Shown here piece after piece: positions 1 to 8,824 of a stretch of 64,000 bases of DNA. Position numbers and translations under genes: made by a program. How positions within the stretch are numbered: position 1 is the stretch's first letter; each line of letters starts with the position of its first letter. Origin of the DNA: Rhizodiscina lignyota (lineage: Eukaryota > Ascomycota > Dothideomycetes > Aulographales > Rhizodiscinaceae). The DNA lies in NCBI GenBank assembly GCA_010015805.1, contig ML978131.1:620001-684000 (forward strand), in the 5' to 3' direction. The notes beneath the pieces are model-generated. The model did not search any database. It saw only the letters and a list, made by a program, of their open reading frames with translations, and was not told the DNA's origin.

Positions 1-826
1 TTCCTTCCCAAATGAGCAGTGGTGATGGCTCAGTTTGGTGGCTGCGGTGACTTGGGAACCTCAAAGGTTCTCGTTAAAGCCGTCGCTCTTAAGACAGGCC
101 TAACCCTCAAGTTCCCTCGTGTTCAATTCTTCGTTGGAGCATTCATGGACGTGCTCTCGGCCATTGCTATTCCCAGCTCTTGTCGTTCGTTTTGATCATC
201 GACACATCGTTAACCATGCAAACATGCGTTACATTGGCCTCCCCGCAGACATCTTTGGAGGCCTCAAACTGCCAGCAATATTACAAAACAATGAGGGGTT
301 TAAGGGGCACTGGCATGCATCGCTTGCATCGGCCGCGTTGCAACTATGCAGAGAATTGGCAGGAACGGTGCCAAGCCAGTCAGATCACCCTCAACCACAA
401 GGATTGAATAACCCTAACCCTACCGCATTCAACCCTAACCCCTTCCCGCTTAGCCCACCATTCAGCCGCGCGGCTCATGTGCCATCGTTCACCGCTACCG
501 CTCGCCGCGGATGGCCATTCGAGGTGCGGGCGCGATCATCGGCCCAAACTGTTGAGCGCAAACTTGCAGACGGCTTCATCGAGAGCGGATCCCATAGACT
601 GTTCACATGTCCCTACTTCCACGAGGCTACTGCTACCAGTTGCGCTTGGTGCGACCCTGAAGAACGATGTCCCTCTTGTGTGTCCATATGGAACCGGCTC
701 AGACGTCCTCGATTCCGGATTGACGGCGACATTGTCTCATGGTCCATTGATTCTTGCCACGCAACTGCGCAAACATTAGAGGGAGACTGCCAATCGAAAG
801 ATCATTGCGCGCTCGATTACGACGAC
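1..826 (+). promoter_or_regulatory. Leader/promoter region of the forkhead gene with telomere-like motifs
   Basis: The forkhead reading frame stays open through most of this stretch (from about 119), but the first codon of that open frame is GTG and the sequence looks less protein-like than what follows, so I treat it as leader. Copies of AACCCTAACCC lie at 410-420 and AACCCTAACC at 431-440, with a further AACCCT near 101. In-frame ATGs at 224 and 827 are the possible earlier starts. Coding use of part of this stretch, or an unseen intron, cannot be excluded. Confidence 0.4.
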
Positions 827-3800
827 ATGACGGACGACGAGGAAGACGGAGATGTTGGCAGTCGCAATGGCGAGCTCGAGGCAACCAACACCCTCCAAGA
901 CACCGGCGAGTCATCTGCCACCCATCTCCAGGAAAGCGCGTCCAACACAGTGAAGCCGGAAATCCCACACTCTCCCGAATATTTATTCTCACGCGAAATC
1001 CCTTCATTTCCTCTGCAACAGTCAAACATGGAGGACCCCGACGAGCTGCAAGACACATCAACCCACCCCGCGCCAAAGTGTGAGAATGGCCATGAACTGC
1101 CATCTCTCAATAACATCCAGGAGCAAGAAAAGGTCTGTTTCGAAGGTGGACCGTCACAACAGAATGGGAACCAATCTGCACGCATCTCTGCCTACGCGAA
1201 ACTCCAGTTCGAAGATGGGGCTTATTACATGAACACAATCTCTGTCATACTTGGTCGAGACTTGGAAGTATCACGGGAAGCGAGGAGGCAGGTTACCCGA
1301 CAAAAGAGGCAGAATAGTGTGGGAGAGGTGCACACACCTGTGGTAGCACAAGGAGAGGACTCCCGAACCGTCGTGAGCGCCTCTGGTGGATTCGTCGGAC
1401 GAAACCCGAAGCCTCGAAAGCACAAGTCGAACAAGTCGAAATCGGGCAGCTCCACTTCAGATCCTGTTCGAACCGCGCTCCCACTCCCTGCCACTACCTT
1501 TCAGCATGCCCTCGATGTAGACTCTCCGGAAGTCGACGTCGCTGCTCTCCTACCCGACCCATACGAAGAACCGCTCGTCGCCATTCACGAGCCTGTTGCA
1601 AGCGATGGCACAATATCGCTTAGCAAATCAATATCCAGAAAACATTGCAAGATCGCATACAACTACGTCAGTGATGGATTTGAGATGACAATCTTGGGAC
1701 GCAATGGCGCCTTTGTCGACAACCAGCATTACGACGCAGGTGCTGTCGTCAGTTTGCACCATGGCAGCGAGATTCAAGTCGGTGGCGTGAAGATAGCATT
1801 CAATCTGCCTACTGAGGCATTACCCGATGGTGACCAACAAAGTAGCAGTGGCCGAATGAGCTTTGCTTTTGAGGATGAGACTGGAGGCGACATTGATGTA
1901 GACGATTCAGCCGACGACTTTGAAGACTTGGATGTTGCGCGCCGACCAAGGCTGGATCCATACTGGTCTCAAGGGGATGACTCGCAAGACGCCGAGGAGG
2001 ATTCTGGATCAGAGGATCAAGAAGAAGAGGTGCAGCGACCACAGCGCGTCAAACTTACCCAGAAGAAGCAGCTTTCAGCTTCTAAACCGTCGAAGGTGAC
2101 CTTGAAGAATGGACACAAAAAGTCTGGAAAAGCACGAGAAATACCACGTGCGCAAGGAGAAAAGGAACCGGAGAAGAAGAAACCCGCCAAGATATCGACG
2201 CATAAGGCTGCCAAGAAGCGACTCAGTGCTAAAGAGGATGTAGCTGATGTTGCTACAAGCATTGAAGGAGCTGAGGAAGATGCGATCAGCGATACTCCTG
2301 CAGCTGCTCAATCCACGCTAGGAAAGAAGCGTACGAAAACTCCTGCAGAGGCCTCCAAGAGAACTAAGTCCAAATCGCCCACCGATGATTCTGGCAAGCC
2401 ACAGGTGAATCGTGACCAAGCGCTTGTCAACGGCGAGGGTGGTATCAATGTTGAGGGTCTACAGCCTGGCACTGTGATACCTGCTCGTCGCAAAGGACCT
2501 GGTCGACCACCAAAAGATGGAATCATGTCAAAGCGCGAGAAAGCTCTCATTGCAAAACGCGAGAAGGAGAGGGAGAGGGCTATCAAGCTCGGCGAGGATC
2601 CGGACAATCTTCCTCCGCTAGATCTGAGTGCTCCGAAACCACGTCCAAAGGATGGATCCAAGGATGCCAATGCGACAGAAACACCCAACGCTCCGAGCAT
2701 GACTCCAAACGTGGAGGCTGGTGAAGATTCACCCGCAGAGAAGAGAGTGGTGAGACCCTCCAAAGTGAGGACTCCATCTCCAGAAATGAAGGAAGAAGAT
2801 TTCACGAGGGAGCAGTTGGAACGACCTGCGGGCAACTATGTATCTCTTCTCTACGAAGTCCTTCAGGAGAAAGGAAAACTTAATTTGCAGCAGATCTACG
2901 TCGCCATGGAAAAGAAGTGGCCCTTTTTCAGATTCAGAGGGGGATCCGGTGGATGGCAAAGTAGTGTCCGCCATAATCTTGGCCAGCACGACGCGTTCAG
3001 GAAAGTAGAGAAAGATGGCAAAGGCTACACATGGGAGATCAATCCCGATGTCTCTATTGAACCAGTGAAGAAACAGAAGAAACAGGCCACGCCTCCTCCT
3101 CCACCTCAGCCGCCACGGGCATACAATCACCAATACCACGCACCTGGCAGCTATCCCTCTCAGCCTCATGGCTACCCCCCACCCCTTCCAAATGGCACAT
3201 ATCCGAATCGGGGTCCACAATATCAGCAAACTGGCGTCCCTGCTCCTTTGGGTGGAGCGCCTCCTGTCGTGGGACCTGGACAACAACCATCGAATTACTC
3301 ATCACCATACGCTCCTGCACCAGCAGCTTCTGGACATCGCCCTCCAGCTGCTCAGTATCCTAATGGAACGACACCCACCACTCAGCACCCACCAGCGCAA
3401 TATCATGGTCTCCCTTCTAACCCACCAAATGCACAGAGACCTCCTGGCCCCGCAAACGCCACACCCGCGCCACATCAACAAGGCCAATCTGCGCCTCCTC
3501 CTGCGAGGGGTCCTTGGAGCCGCGATGCTCTACTCACGACTGTGAGCAGGATCTACGCTGATAAGGTCCCACCCGGTACTGATCTCGACCGTCTTTGCTC
3601 TCGAGCAATCGACGCCTTCCTCTTCCCAGACCAATTCCAGAGGACTCAAGCGCCACTCCATGGCATGGAGGTGGACATCGTCAATGCCTTGGCAGCAGCA
3701 CATGAGTCTCAGAAGACGGGGAGACCAGTTCAAACCCCTGCTCCTCCAACAATGCATGGTGGCTCTGCCCCATCTCAGTCGCAATCACCAGCTCCGCAGC

Positions 3801-4162
3801 AGTCTCTCGCTCAGGCTCAAGCTCAGACTGTGCCACACGCTTCAACGCCGGTGCAGTCGCAACCGTATGCGCCTCCACCGCGGGGTCAGACGCCGCAGGC
3901 GCCACAGCCTGAGCCGCTGACTCGGCCGAATTCAGTGCACAGCATTCGACAGGATGGTTCTCATACTCCGCCTCTCCCACCACAGCAGCCCGCGGCTCAG
4001 ATGCCGGCCAATCCCGTGCAGCCTGCTCCTGCCGCCTTGCCAAATGGCCATGATCAAGTATCCGGTAGTCTTCCAATGCCAGAGAGCAGTGGAGCTCTAA
4101 AGAGAAGCGCGGAAGAGGCAGCTGGAAGTGACGACGAGACGAAACGGGCACGGATATCGTGA
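827..4162 (+). CDS. fhl1: FHA and forkhead domain transcription factor, FHL1-like
   Basis: Single-exon gene, 1111 aa from the ATG at 827. In yeast FHL1 sits at ribosomal-protein promoters with its cofactor IFH1; that role is assumed here by family. A split FHA domain lies at about residues 120-330 (ILGRD near its start, SRKHCKI and GRNGAFVDN in its core, separated by a Lys/Ser-rich insert). An acidic and basic low-complexity middle follows. The forkhead domain is at about 667-745, with the helix motif GGWQSSVRHNLGQHDAF. The tail is Pro/Gln-rich and ends in an acidic and basic patch. An AT-hook-like GRPPKDG precedes the forkhead domain. The start is uncertain: ATG at 1028 (MEDPDEL, good context) and ATG at 224 are in the same frame. 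I chose 827 because the protein from there is acidic and well composed. FHA plus forkhead in one protein makes the FHL1/FKH group secure; FHL1 is preferred because of length and domain order. Confidence 0.85.
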   Translation: MTDDEEDGDVGSRNGELEATNTLQDTGESSATHLQESASNTVKPEIPHSPEYLFSREIPSFPLQQSNMEDPDELQDTSTHPAPKCENGHELPSLNNIQEQEKVCFEGGPSQQNGNQSARISAYAKLQFEDGAYYMNTISVILGRDLEVSREARRQVTRQKRQNSVGEVHTPVVAQGEDSRTVVSASGGFVGRNPKPRKHKSNKSKSGSSTSDPVRTALPLPATTFQHALDVDSPEVDVAALLPDPYEEPLVAIHEPVASDGTISLSKSISRKHCKIAYNYVSDGFEMTILGRNGAFVDNQHYDAGAVVSLHHGSEIQVGGVKIAFNLPTEALPDGDQQSSSGRMSFAFEDETGGDIDVDDSADDFEDLDVARRPRLDPYWSQGDDSQDAEEDSGSEDQEEEVQRPQRVKLTQKKQLSASKPSKVTLKNGHKKSGKAREIPRAQGEKEPEKKKPAKISTHKAAKKRLSAKEDVADVATSIEGAEEDAISDTPAAAQSTLGKKRTKTPAEASKRTKSKSPTDDSGKPQVNRDQALVNGEGGINVEGLQPGTVIPARRKGPGRPPKDGIMSKREKALIAKREKERERAIKLGEDPDNLPPLDLSAPKPRPKDGSKDANATETPNAPSMTPNVEAGEDSPAEKRVVRPSKVRTPSPEMKEEDFTREQLERPAGNYVSLLYEVLQEKGKLNLQQIYVAMEKKWPFFRFRGGSGGWQSSVRHNLGQHDAFRKVEKDGKGYTWEINPDVSIEPVKKQKKQATPPPPPQPPRAYNHQYHAPGSYPSQPHGYPPPLPNGTYPNRGPQYQQTGVPAPLGGAPPVVGPGQQPSNYSSPYAPAPAASGHRPPAAQYPNGTTPTTQHPPAQYHGLPSNPPNAQRPPGPANATPAPHQQGQSAPPPARGPWSRDALLTTVSRIYADKVPPGTDLDRLCSRAIDAFLFPDQFQRTQAPLHGMEVDIVNALAAAHESQKTGRPVQTPAPPTMHGGSAPSQSQSPAPQQSLAQAQAQTVPHASTPVQSQPYAPPPRGQTPQAPQPEPLTRPNSVHSIRQDGSHTPPLPPQQPAAQMPANPVQPAPAALPNGHDQVSGSLPMPESSGALKRSAEEAAGSDDETKRARIS

Positions 4163-4992
4163 TGCGACTATGCTTTATCGGAGTAGGGTTATTGGCCCAT
4201 TGCATTGAGCGATGCGGAATGCTTTTGATGTATGACTCTAACAGCATGTGTTTGCTTTGACTTCCTTTGCTGCATTGATGATTTCAAATTCATTTACGAA
4301 ATGGACTACGGAGTAGCGCTGGGTTTACTCCTGTTCTTTCTTCTGGCATAGCGAAGGGCTCGCTTGGCTTATGGTAGTTTTGATATAGAGATCAATTCAG
4401 GCACTGACAGTTTATGACCTGTGTCTACTCTATTTCGTCATACCGGTGCAAATAGGATAACCAACAAATCGGAGCGTCGCCAGTTCGCCATCGATGAATT
4501 GCTCCACTGTCCTCCGCATCGCACGGACCTTGCCTAAAGCATCTCCACCGCGGAGGTTGTGTTGGACGCTGAACGACGATGGCTTTAGTCAATGGCTTCT
4601 CCACGTTGAGCGCCCGTATGCATCCTCCATCTCGTCCAGTGTCGCTTAGCAGTGCAGTGACAGGGGCAAGCGCCCTTCCTATATCCATTGACGTTATCCT
4701 CTTCGAGAGTTATGTTGCGCTCTGTGGCTTGGAGTCTTGGAAGCTCACGATCGACAACTCGCAGCCAATGGGAAAATCTTGCAAATCCTCGCTCTTTCTC
4801 CGGCATCACTCTAATTGCCTCAATTGCTCATTTCCCCTGTCCAGCTGCCATCCTTCCATTCCTTCCAACACGACGAGGCATTATTGCACTGCGCCTCAAC
4901 GAAACTGACAGTTGCCATCATGGAAACTCGATTATAAAATAACCCCTAATAGTACGTGATGGCTGCACTAACTTCGCTAGAATCCCATAAAC
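4163..4992. other. Intergenic region, forkhead gene to arrestin gene
   Basis: Holds the 3' end of the forkhead transcript and the promoter of the downstream gene. I see only short overlapping open frames without family features. Confidence 0.5.
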
Positions 4993-6147
4993 ATGTTCCA
5001 GTACGCCATTTACCAGCGCAACATTCCGGTTCCAGGGAGAATCCCTGGATCAACTCCACCGCTCGTAGAAATTGTGCTGGACTCCCAAGAAAACATATTC
5101 GCCCCAGGCCAGACTATCACTGGCCATGTAGCTTACAACGTCATCGATCCTCCGCAAAACTTGAAAAGCACCTCGATCACCCTGGAGGGACGTGGTAAGA
5201 TCATCACAGAGCCGAACTATTCAGGAGGATCCAGCAACAATCTCGACACTGAAATTTTTCGCGAAGAAAGATCTCTCTTCCAAGGGCCATTCACTAATGT
5301 TAAGCCACCGCTCACATGGCCTTTCGAATTCACATTACCGAAAGTCCGTACCGTAAATGGGAAAGAGTGGCCGCTTCCGCCGTCAATCACCTTGGGAAAC
5401 GAGTCGAAATTCGCACAACGGTTTGGCTTTACCGTCTCGATATCATATGTGCTTCAAGTCCATATCGAGGACGGTACAAATTGGAATGCTCACCAGAATT
5501 ACTCGAAAGCACTGGTGGTTAGACCGATTCTTACCGAGCAACCTCCGCTTGCCCAGATGGAGAGCCACGCTTTCGAATTGGTGTCGTCGCACAGCCACGG
5601 GGGCTTTCGAGAACGCATGTCGTCAATGAAGCTGAAGCTCCAAGGATTAGCCAAGAATGATGACGAGCATAAAGAACCATCGGTTGATTTTGAGGCCACG
5701 ATCTCAATGCCATCGATGCTATGGTTCGGTCAAGCTGAACGGCTGCTAATTTCGCTTCAACATAAGACTAGCACACCTTCGGATCTGCAACGACCCACAC
5801 TGGTACTCGAAGATGTCGAGCTCACGTTACATACGATCATCAAATCCATCAATGAGAGCGTGCAAACAAGAAAATATGGGAGCACCACTTTCCATCCCAA
5901 GGCGCGCTTATCCCTCGACAGCGAGACGCTGGAGCTTGCTCGCGACTTTGGCATGAGCAGCCTCACTACCGAGACCTCTTTCTGGCCCGACTTCGAAAGT
6001 ACGATGCCATACATCGTCTACACGCACAGCATCCAAGCGGTTGCCAAAATCAGGCACGAAGAGAGCGGACATGCTTTTACTCTCAAGTGTCAATTCCCAG
6101 TCCAGGCACTGCCTCGAAGGCAGCCCGGAGCTCGTTATTGGAGATAA
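4993..6147 (+). CDS. Arrestin-like N-terminal domain protein
   Basis: Single-exon gene of 384 aa starting at ATG 4993. The first ~170 residues carry the arrestin-N beta-sandwich pattern: PLVEIVLDS, then FAPGQTITGHV, then a strand with ITLEGRGK, and WPFEFTLP preceding GFTVSISYVLQV. This is the pattern of fungal alpha-arrestin-like proteins. Alpha-arrestins usually act as adaptors that bring a Nedd4-type ubiquitin ligase (Rsp5) to membrane transporters, but I see no PPxY motif here, so an adaptor role is not shown. The C-terminal half (residues ~210-384) is a second beta-rich region and probably the arrestin-C counterpart, weakly conserved. No signal peptide or membrane segment. It lies between the forkhead gene and the convergent gene at 6220, leaving only 72 bp between the two stop codons. 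Confidence 0.82.
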   Translation: MFQYAIYQRNIPVPGRIPGSTPPLVEIVLDSQENIFAPGQTITGHVAYNVIDPPQNLKSTSITLEGRGKIITEPNYSGGSSNNLDTEIFREERSLFQGPFTNVKPPLTWPFEFTLPKVRTVNGKEWPLPPSITLGNESKFAQRFGFTVSISYVLQVHIEDGTNWNAHQNYSKALVVRPILTEQPPLAQMESHAFELVSSHSHGGFRERMSSMKLKLQGLAKNDDEHKEPSVDFEATISMPSMLWFGQAERLLISLQHKTSTPSDLQRPTLVLEDVELTLHTIIKSINESVQTRKYGSTTFHPKARLSLDSETLELARDFGMSSLTTETSFWPDFESTMPYIVYTHSIQAVAKIRHEESGHAFTLKCQFPVQALPRRQPGARYWR

Positions 6148-6219
6148 TCTTATTGGCATTTATGAAGCAATCTTGAAAGTGCTATTTGCAATCTGCCATT
6201 GGCCCATTATTTTCAACAG

Positions 6220-7890
6220 CTATGGAGCCTGTGCCTTTCCACTCCACAGTTTCCTCCAGAATTGATCATTCTCATCCCCAACGGGCGCTCGTTGGACGTA
6301 TAAATACTCTCGAAGGCTTGGGTTTTCCAAAGCGAACCGTCTTTTCGTCTCTTTCGCTTGTCGCATCGCTGTCAGCGCCCTTTGACCCTCAACTGTAGCT
6401 ATGTCAGACAGCTTGCTCCAAGGATCGCGCATCGCACTGGACCTATCGTCGTCCAAAGAACTGCTTATGCTGCTATCTACACCCTGAGATATGGGCTCAG
6501 AAGCTCTCATCTCAACAGTATTCCTACGATCCTCAGGAGCAGAGTGCAAGTCTGAGGTTTCGTCTTTTTCTTCCTCTTCTGTCGATAGCCCTCCATCTAA
6601 TATGGCTGTAACGTCTTTCTCAGTAGAGGATTGATCGTTTAATTGCTGTTCTGCCACTGCCCCATGTTTCTCGAAGAACTCTTGCACATGTTCATGGAAA
6701 TCACTTTTGCCCACCAGGATAGGCAATATGCGTGCAACCTTTTGAAGGCTGCCATCGGTTGAGTTAAAGTCATGGCTTTGCGCGTCATCGGGCATGACTT
6801 CGTTTTCATCATTATGAAACTGATCGATGTGCTCGTTTTCGAAATCCGCGGAGAGCTCTCGGTCCGATCCGGAATCTTGAAGCTCATTCGCCACCTCTTT
6901 GGATGGTGGGTTGTCCAATTCGGAGTCGGATATTTCGTACAGCGTCTCCTCTCGGATGTTCCGCTTTCCATACTGTCTCCCCATGGTGCCAGCCTGCTGT
7001 CCAGTTGCCACCAAGGAGATCAAATTGTCCTCCAATAATGACTGGGTTACTATTGGCTTGTTCTTATGGGCCACGTTTGCGGTGAATGAGTTCACCTGTG
7101 TCGCAACGCTGCAAGTGCAACATTAGCATCGCCTCAGCAGGCCAAGAGAAAGGAGAGTGACCGACATTGGGACTCCTACTTCTGGTTCTTCCTCTTCAAG
7201 TAATCCATCGCGCTGAAGGCGCCAGACATATGTCTTCAGTGCAGCAGAATATTCGCGCAACTGTCTGCTTCGAAATCCCGAGCTAACAAGGTCTCTTCGA
7301 AACTCGCGCCAGACAGCCGTCTCGTCATCGTCGTATTTTGTCATAGATGACATAGAGGTCATGACTGTTGAGTTGCCTTTTCTCATCTGCGCTGCGATGT
7401 GGTCGACTCTCTGAAGGATCGCGGGCAATATATCATTCTCAATCCGATTTTGCGAGCCAATCCCAACAACTGAAAGGTAAGCAGATAAGCTCGTATTGAT
7501 CTGTATTAGCCGCTGTTGCACATCCTCAAAGGAATGAGAACCCATCCGCAGCCTGTCCCAGTGCTGTTGTATTCCCTCCAAATTGCGACGTCGACTAGTC
7601 CGAGTCTTTCCCAGCCTGTCATATCTGCTGACTATCCTCTCAAGTTCCGACACCACAGTTTCACACTCTTCAGATAGCGTTATCCAGCCGCGCAGGTCCT
7701 GGGGGTTCCGTGTGAAGATTGAATTCTCTGCCTTTGCCTCTTGCTCAACTCTGGAGACCATGACCTCGAGAACGCGGAGGTCGCTCGTGAATCTCGCATA
7801 TTGTCCATAGGCATTTTTCCAGCCATCGTGCGTCCGCTTGACGAGCTGCGCAAGTGCAATCACATCGCCGACTGAAAACCCAAAGGACAT
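6220..7890 (-). CDS. Protein with fungal STAND-type N-terminal domain, no NTPase
   Basis: Two exons on the minus strand (7890-7166 and 7108-6220), 537 aa. The intron at 7109-7165 (57 bp) has a CTAAT branch site and a TTGCAG acceptor; its donor is the weak GTCGGT, chosen because it is the only one that keeps phase. The start MSFGFSVGDVIALAQLV is the opening of the helical N-terminal domain seen in many fungal STAND/NLR-like proteins and in related stand-alone proteins (Helo-like, PigL_N-type). Residues ~1-200 are helical and fit that domain. The remainder is acidic and low-complexity, ending in a short basic segment. No Walker A motif, NACHT domain or repeats follow, so it is either a stand-alone form or an adaptor. 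Function unknown. Tail-to-tail with the arrestin gene. Confidence 0.7.
7109..7165 (-). other. Intron of the STAND-N gene
   Basis: 57 bp, GTCGGT donor, CTAAT branch site, TTGCAG acceptor. It joins an exon in phase 2 to an exon that starts with one base and so keeps the long frame. Confidence 0.65.
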
Positions 7891-8824
7891 ATTTCAGCCT
7901 CGTAGAGTTACGTTCTGCGGGGTGATAATTGGCCGTTTGCGTACAAGCCCATGGACGGACTTGGTTAAACGAGACATGGGCTCCGCAAAACGACACTTGA
8001 GCGTAAAACCCCAAAAGAGAGTTGCGCCAGGAGCAAAGAGGCGACCGGACCAGAAGAGCGATGCACAAGAAGGTGAAGCGAAAATGTCTACAGGTAAACG
8101 CTGAAAATGAAACTCTCACCTGCGAGATGCGGTGTCGTACGGTGAGCGGCCGCAGTGGCAGTGCATTCCGCTTAGCCGATGCAAAAGCCCTTGACAAGGC
8201 TGAGCATACGAGATTCCTTTGCTCGTAGAAAGAGAAGATGTTGCTTTGGGCGAGCATTGCGTACGTTTTTACCTCATGGCGACTGCACCTTGATAGGCGG
8301 CGGTTGAGATAGGAAATGAATGGGGATCAAAAGGAGTATCTCCCGCTTTATCGTACGAAAGGAGCTAGTAGTACCCCAGTACCCCAGAGCGAAGGATTTG
8401 GGTGGGGTGGTACCGGATATTGGACGGTGCACGTCCCCAGCTTCGATTTATCTCCGGGTGCCTCTCCACCTCTCACACTCCCCAGAGATACTGGCTGCCT
8501 TCATGCATTTGGGGACTGAATGGACAACTGGTAGAGGTAATTCCAAATTATTACCCAAACACCTTGAACTCAACAATATTAATGATCTGCTTTTGCCTGA
8601 TATTGCCCCTCAGGTCTATCCGACGCCAGCTCTCATCAATTAATTATCGCTAAAGTATACAAAAGACGTTAAAATCATTCGTACCCCCGGAGAAGTGCTT
8701 GAGTAAATATTGCTAAGCTGAACGAGCCGATTGACATCTCCATGAAGAGAATTTGCTGTTGGTGATCTCAATGGCACAGATTGGTGACCCTTTCACAATC
8801 CGAGACCTACCGTCGGATCAGATT
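7891..8824. other. Intergenic region between two minus-strand genes
   Basis: Promoter of the STAND-N gene and 3' flank of the C2H2 gene. A short direct repeat (GTACCCCAG twice) lies near 8370-8388. No gene seen. Confidence 0.5.

Noticed and set aside
1-450. Chromosome end or subtelomere
   Set aside because: Only a few AACCCT units, not a tandem array, and they lie just upstream of a core gene.
119-826. Coding extension of the FHL1-like gene from a GTG codon at 119
   Set aside because: GTG is not a usual nuclear start in fungi; several other frames in this window also appear to start at GTG or TTG. The frame is open upstream, so an ATG at 224 remains possible, but the sequence is less protein-like before 827.
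2308-3286. Long antisense frames within the FHL1-like gene
   Set aside because: Shadows of the real coding strand, caused by its codon composition.
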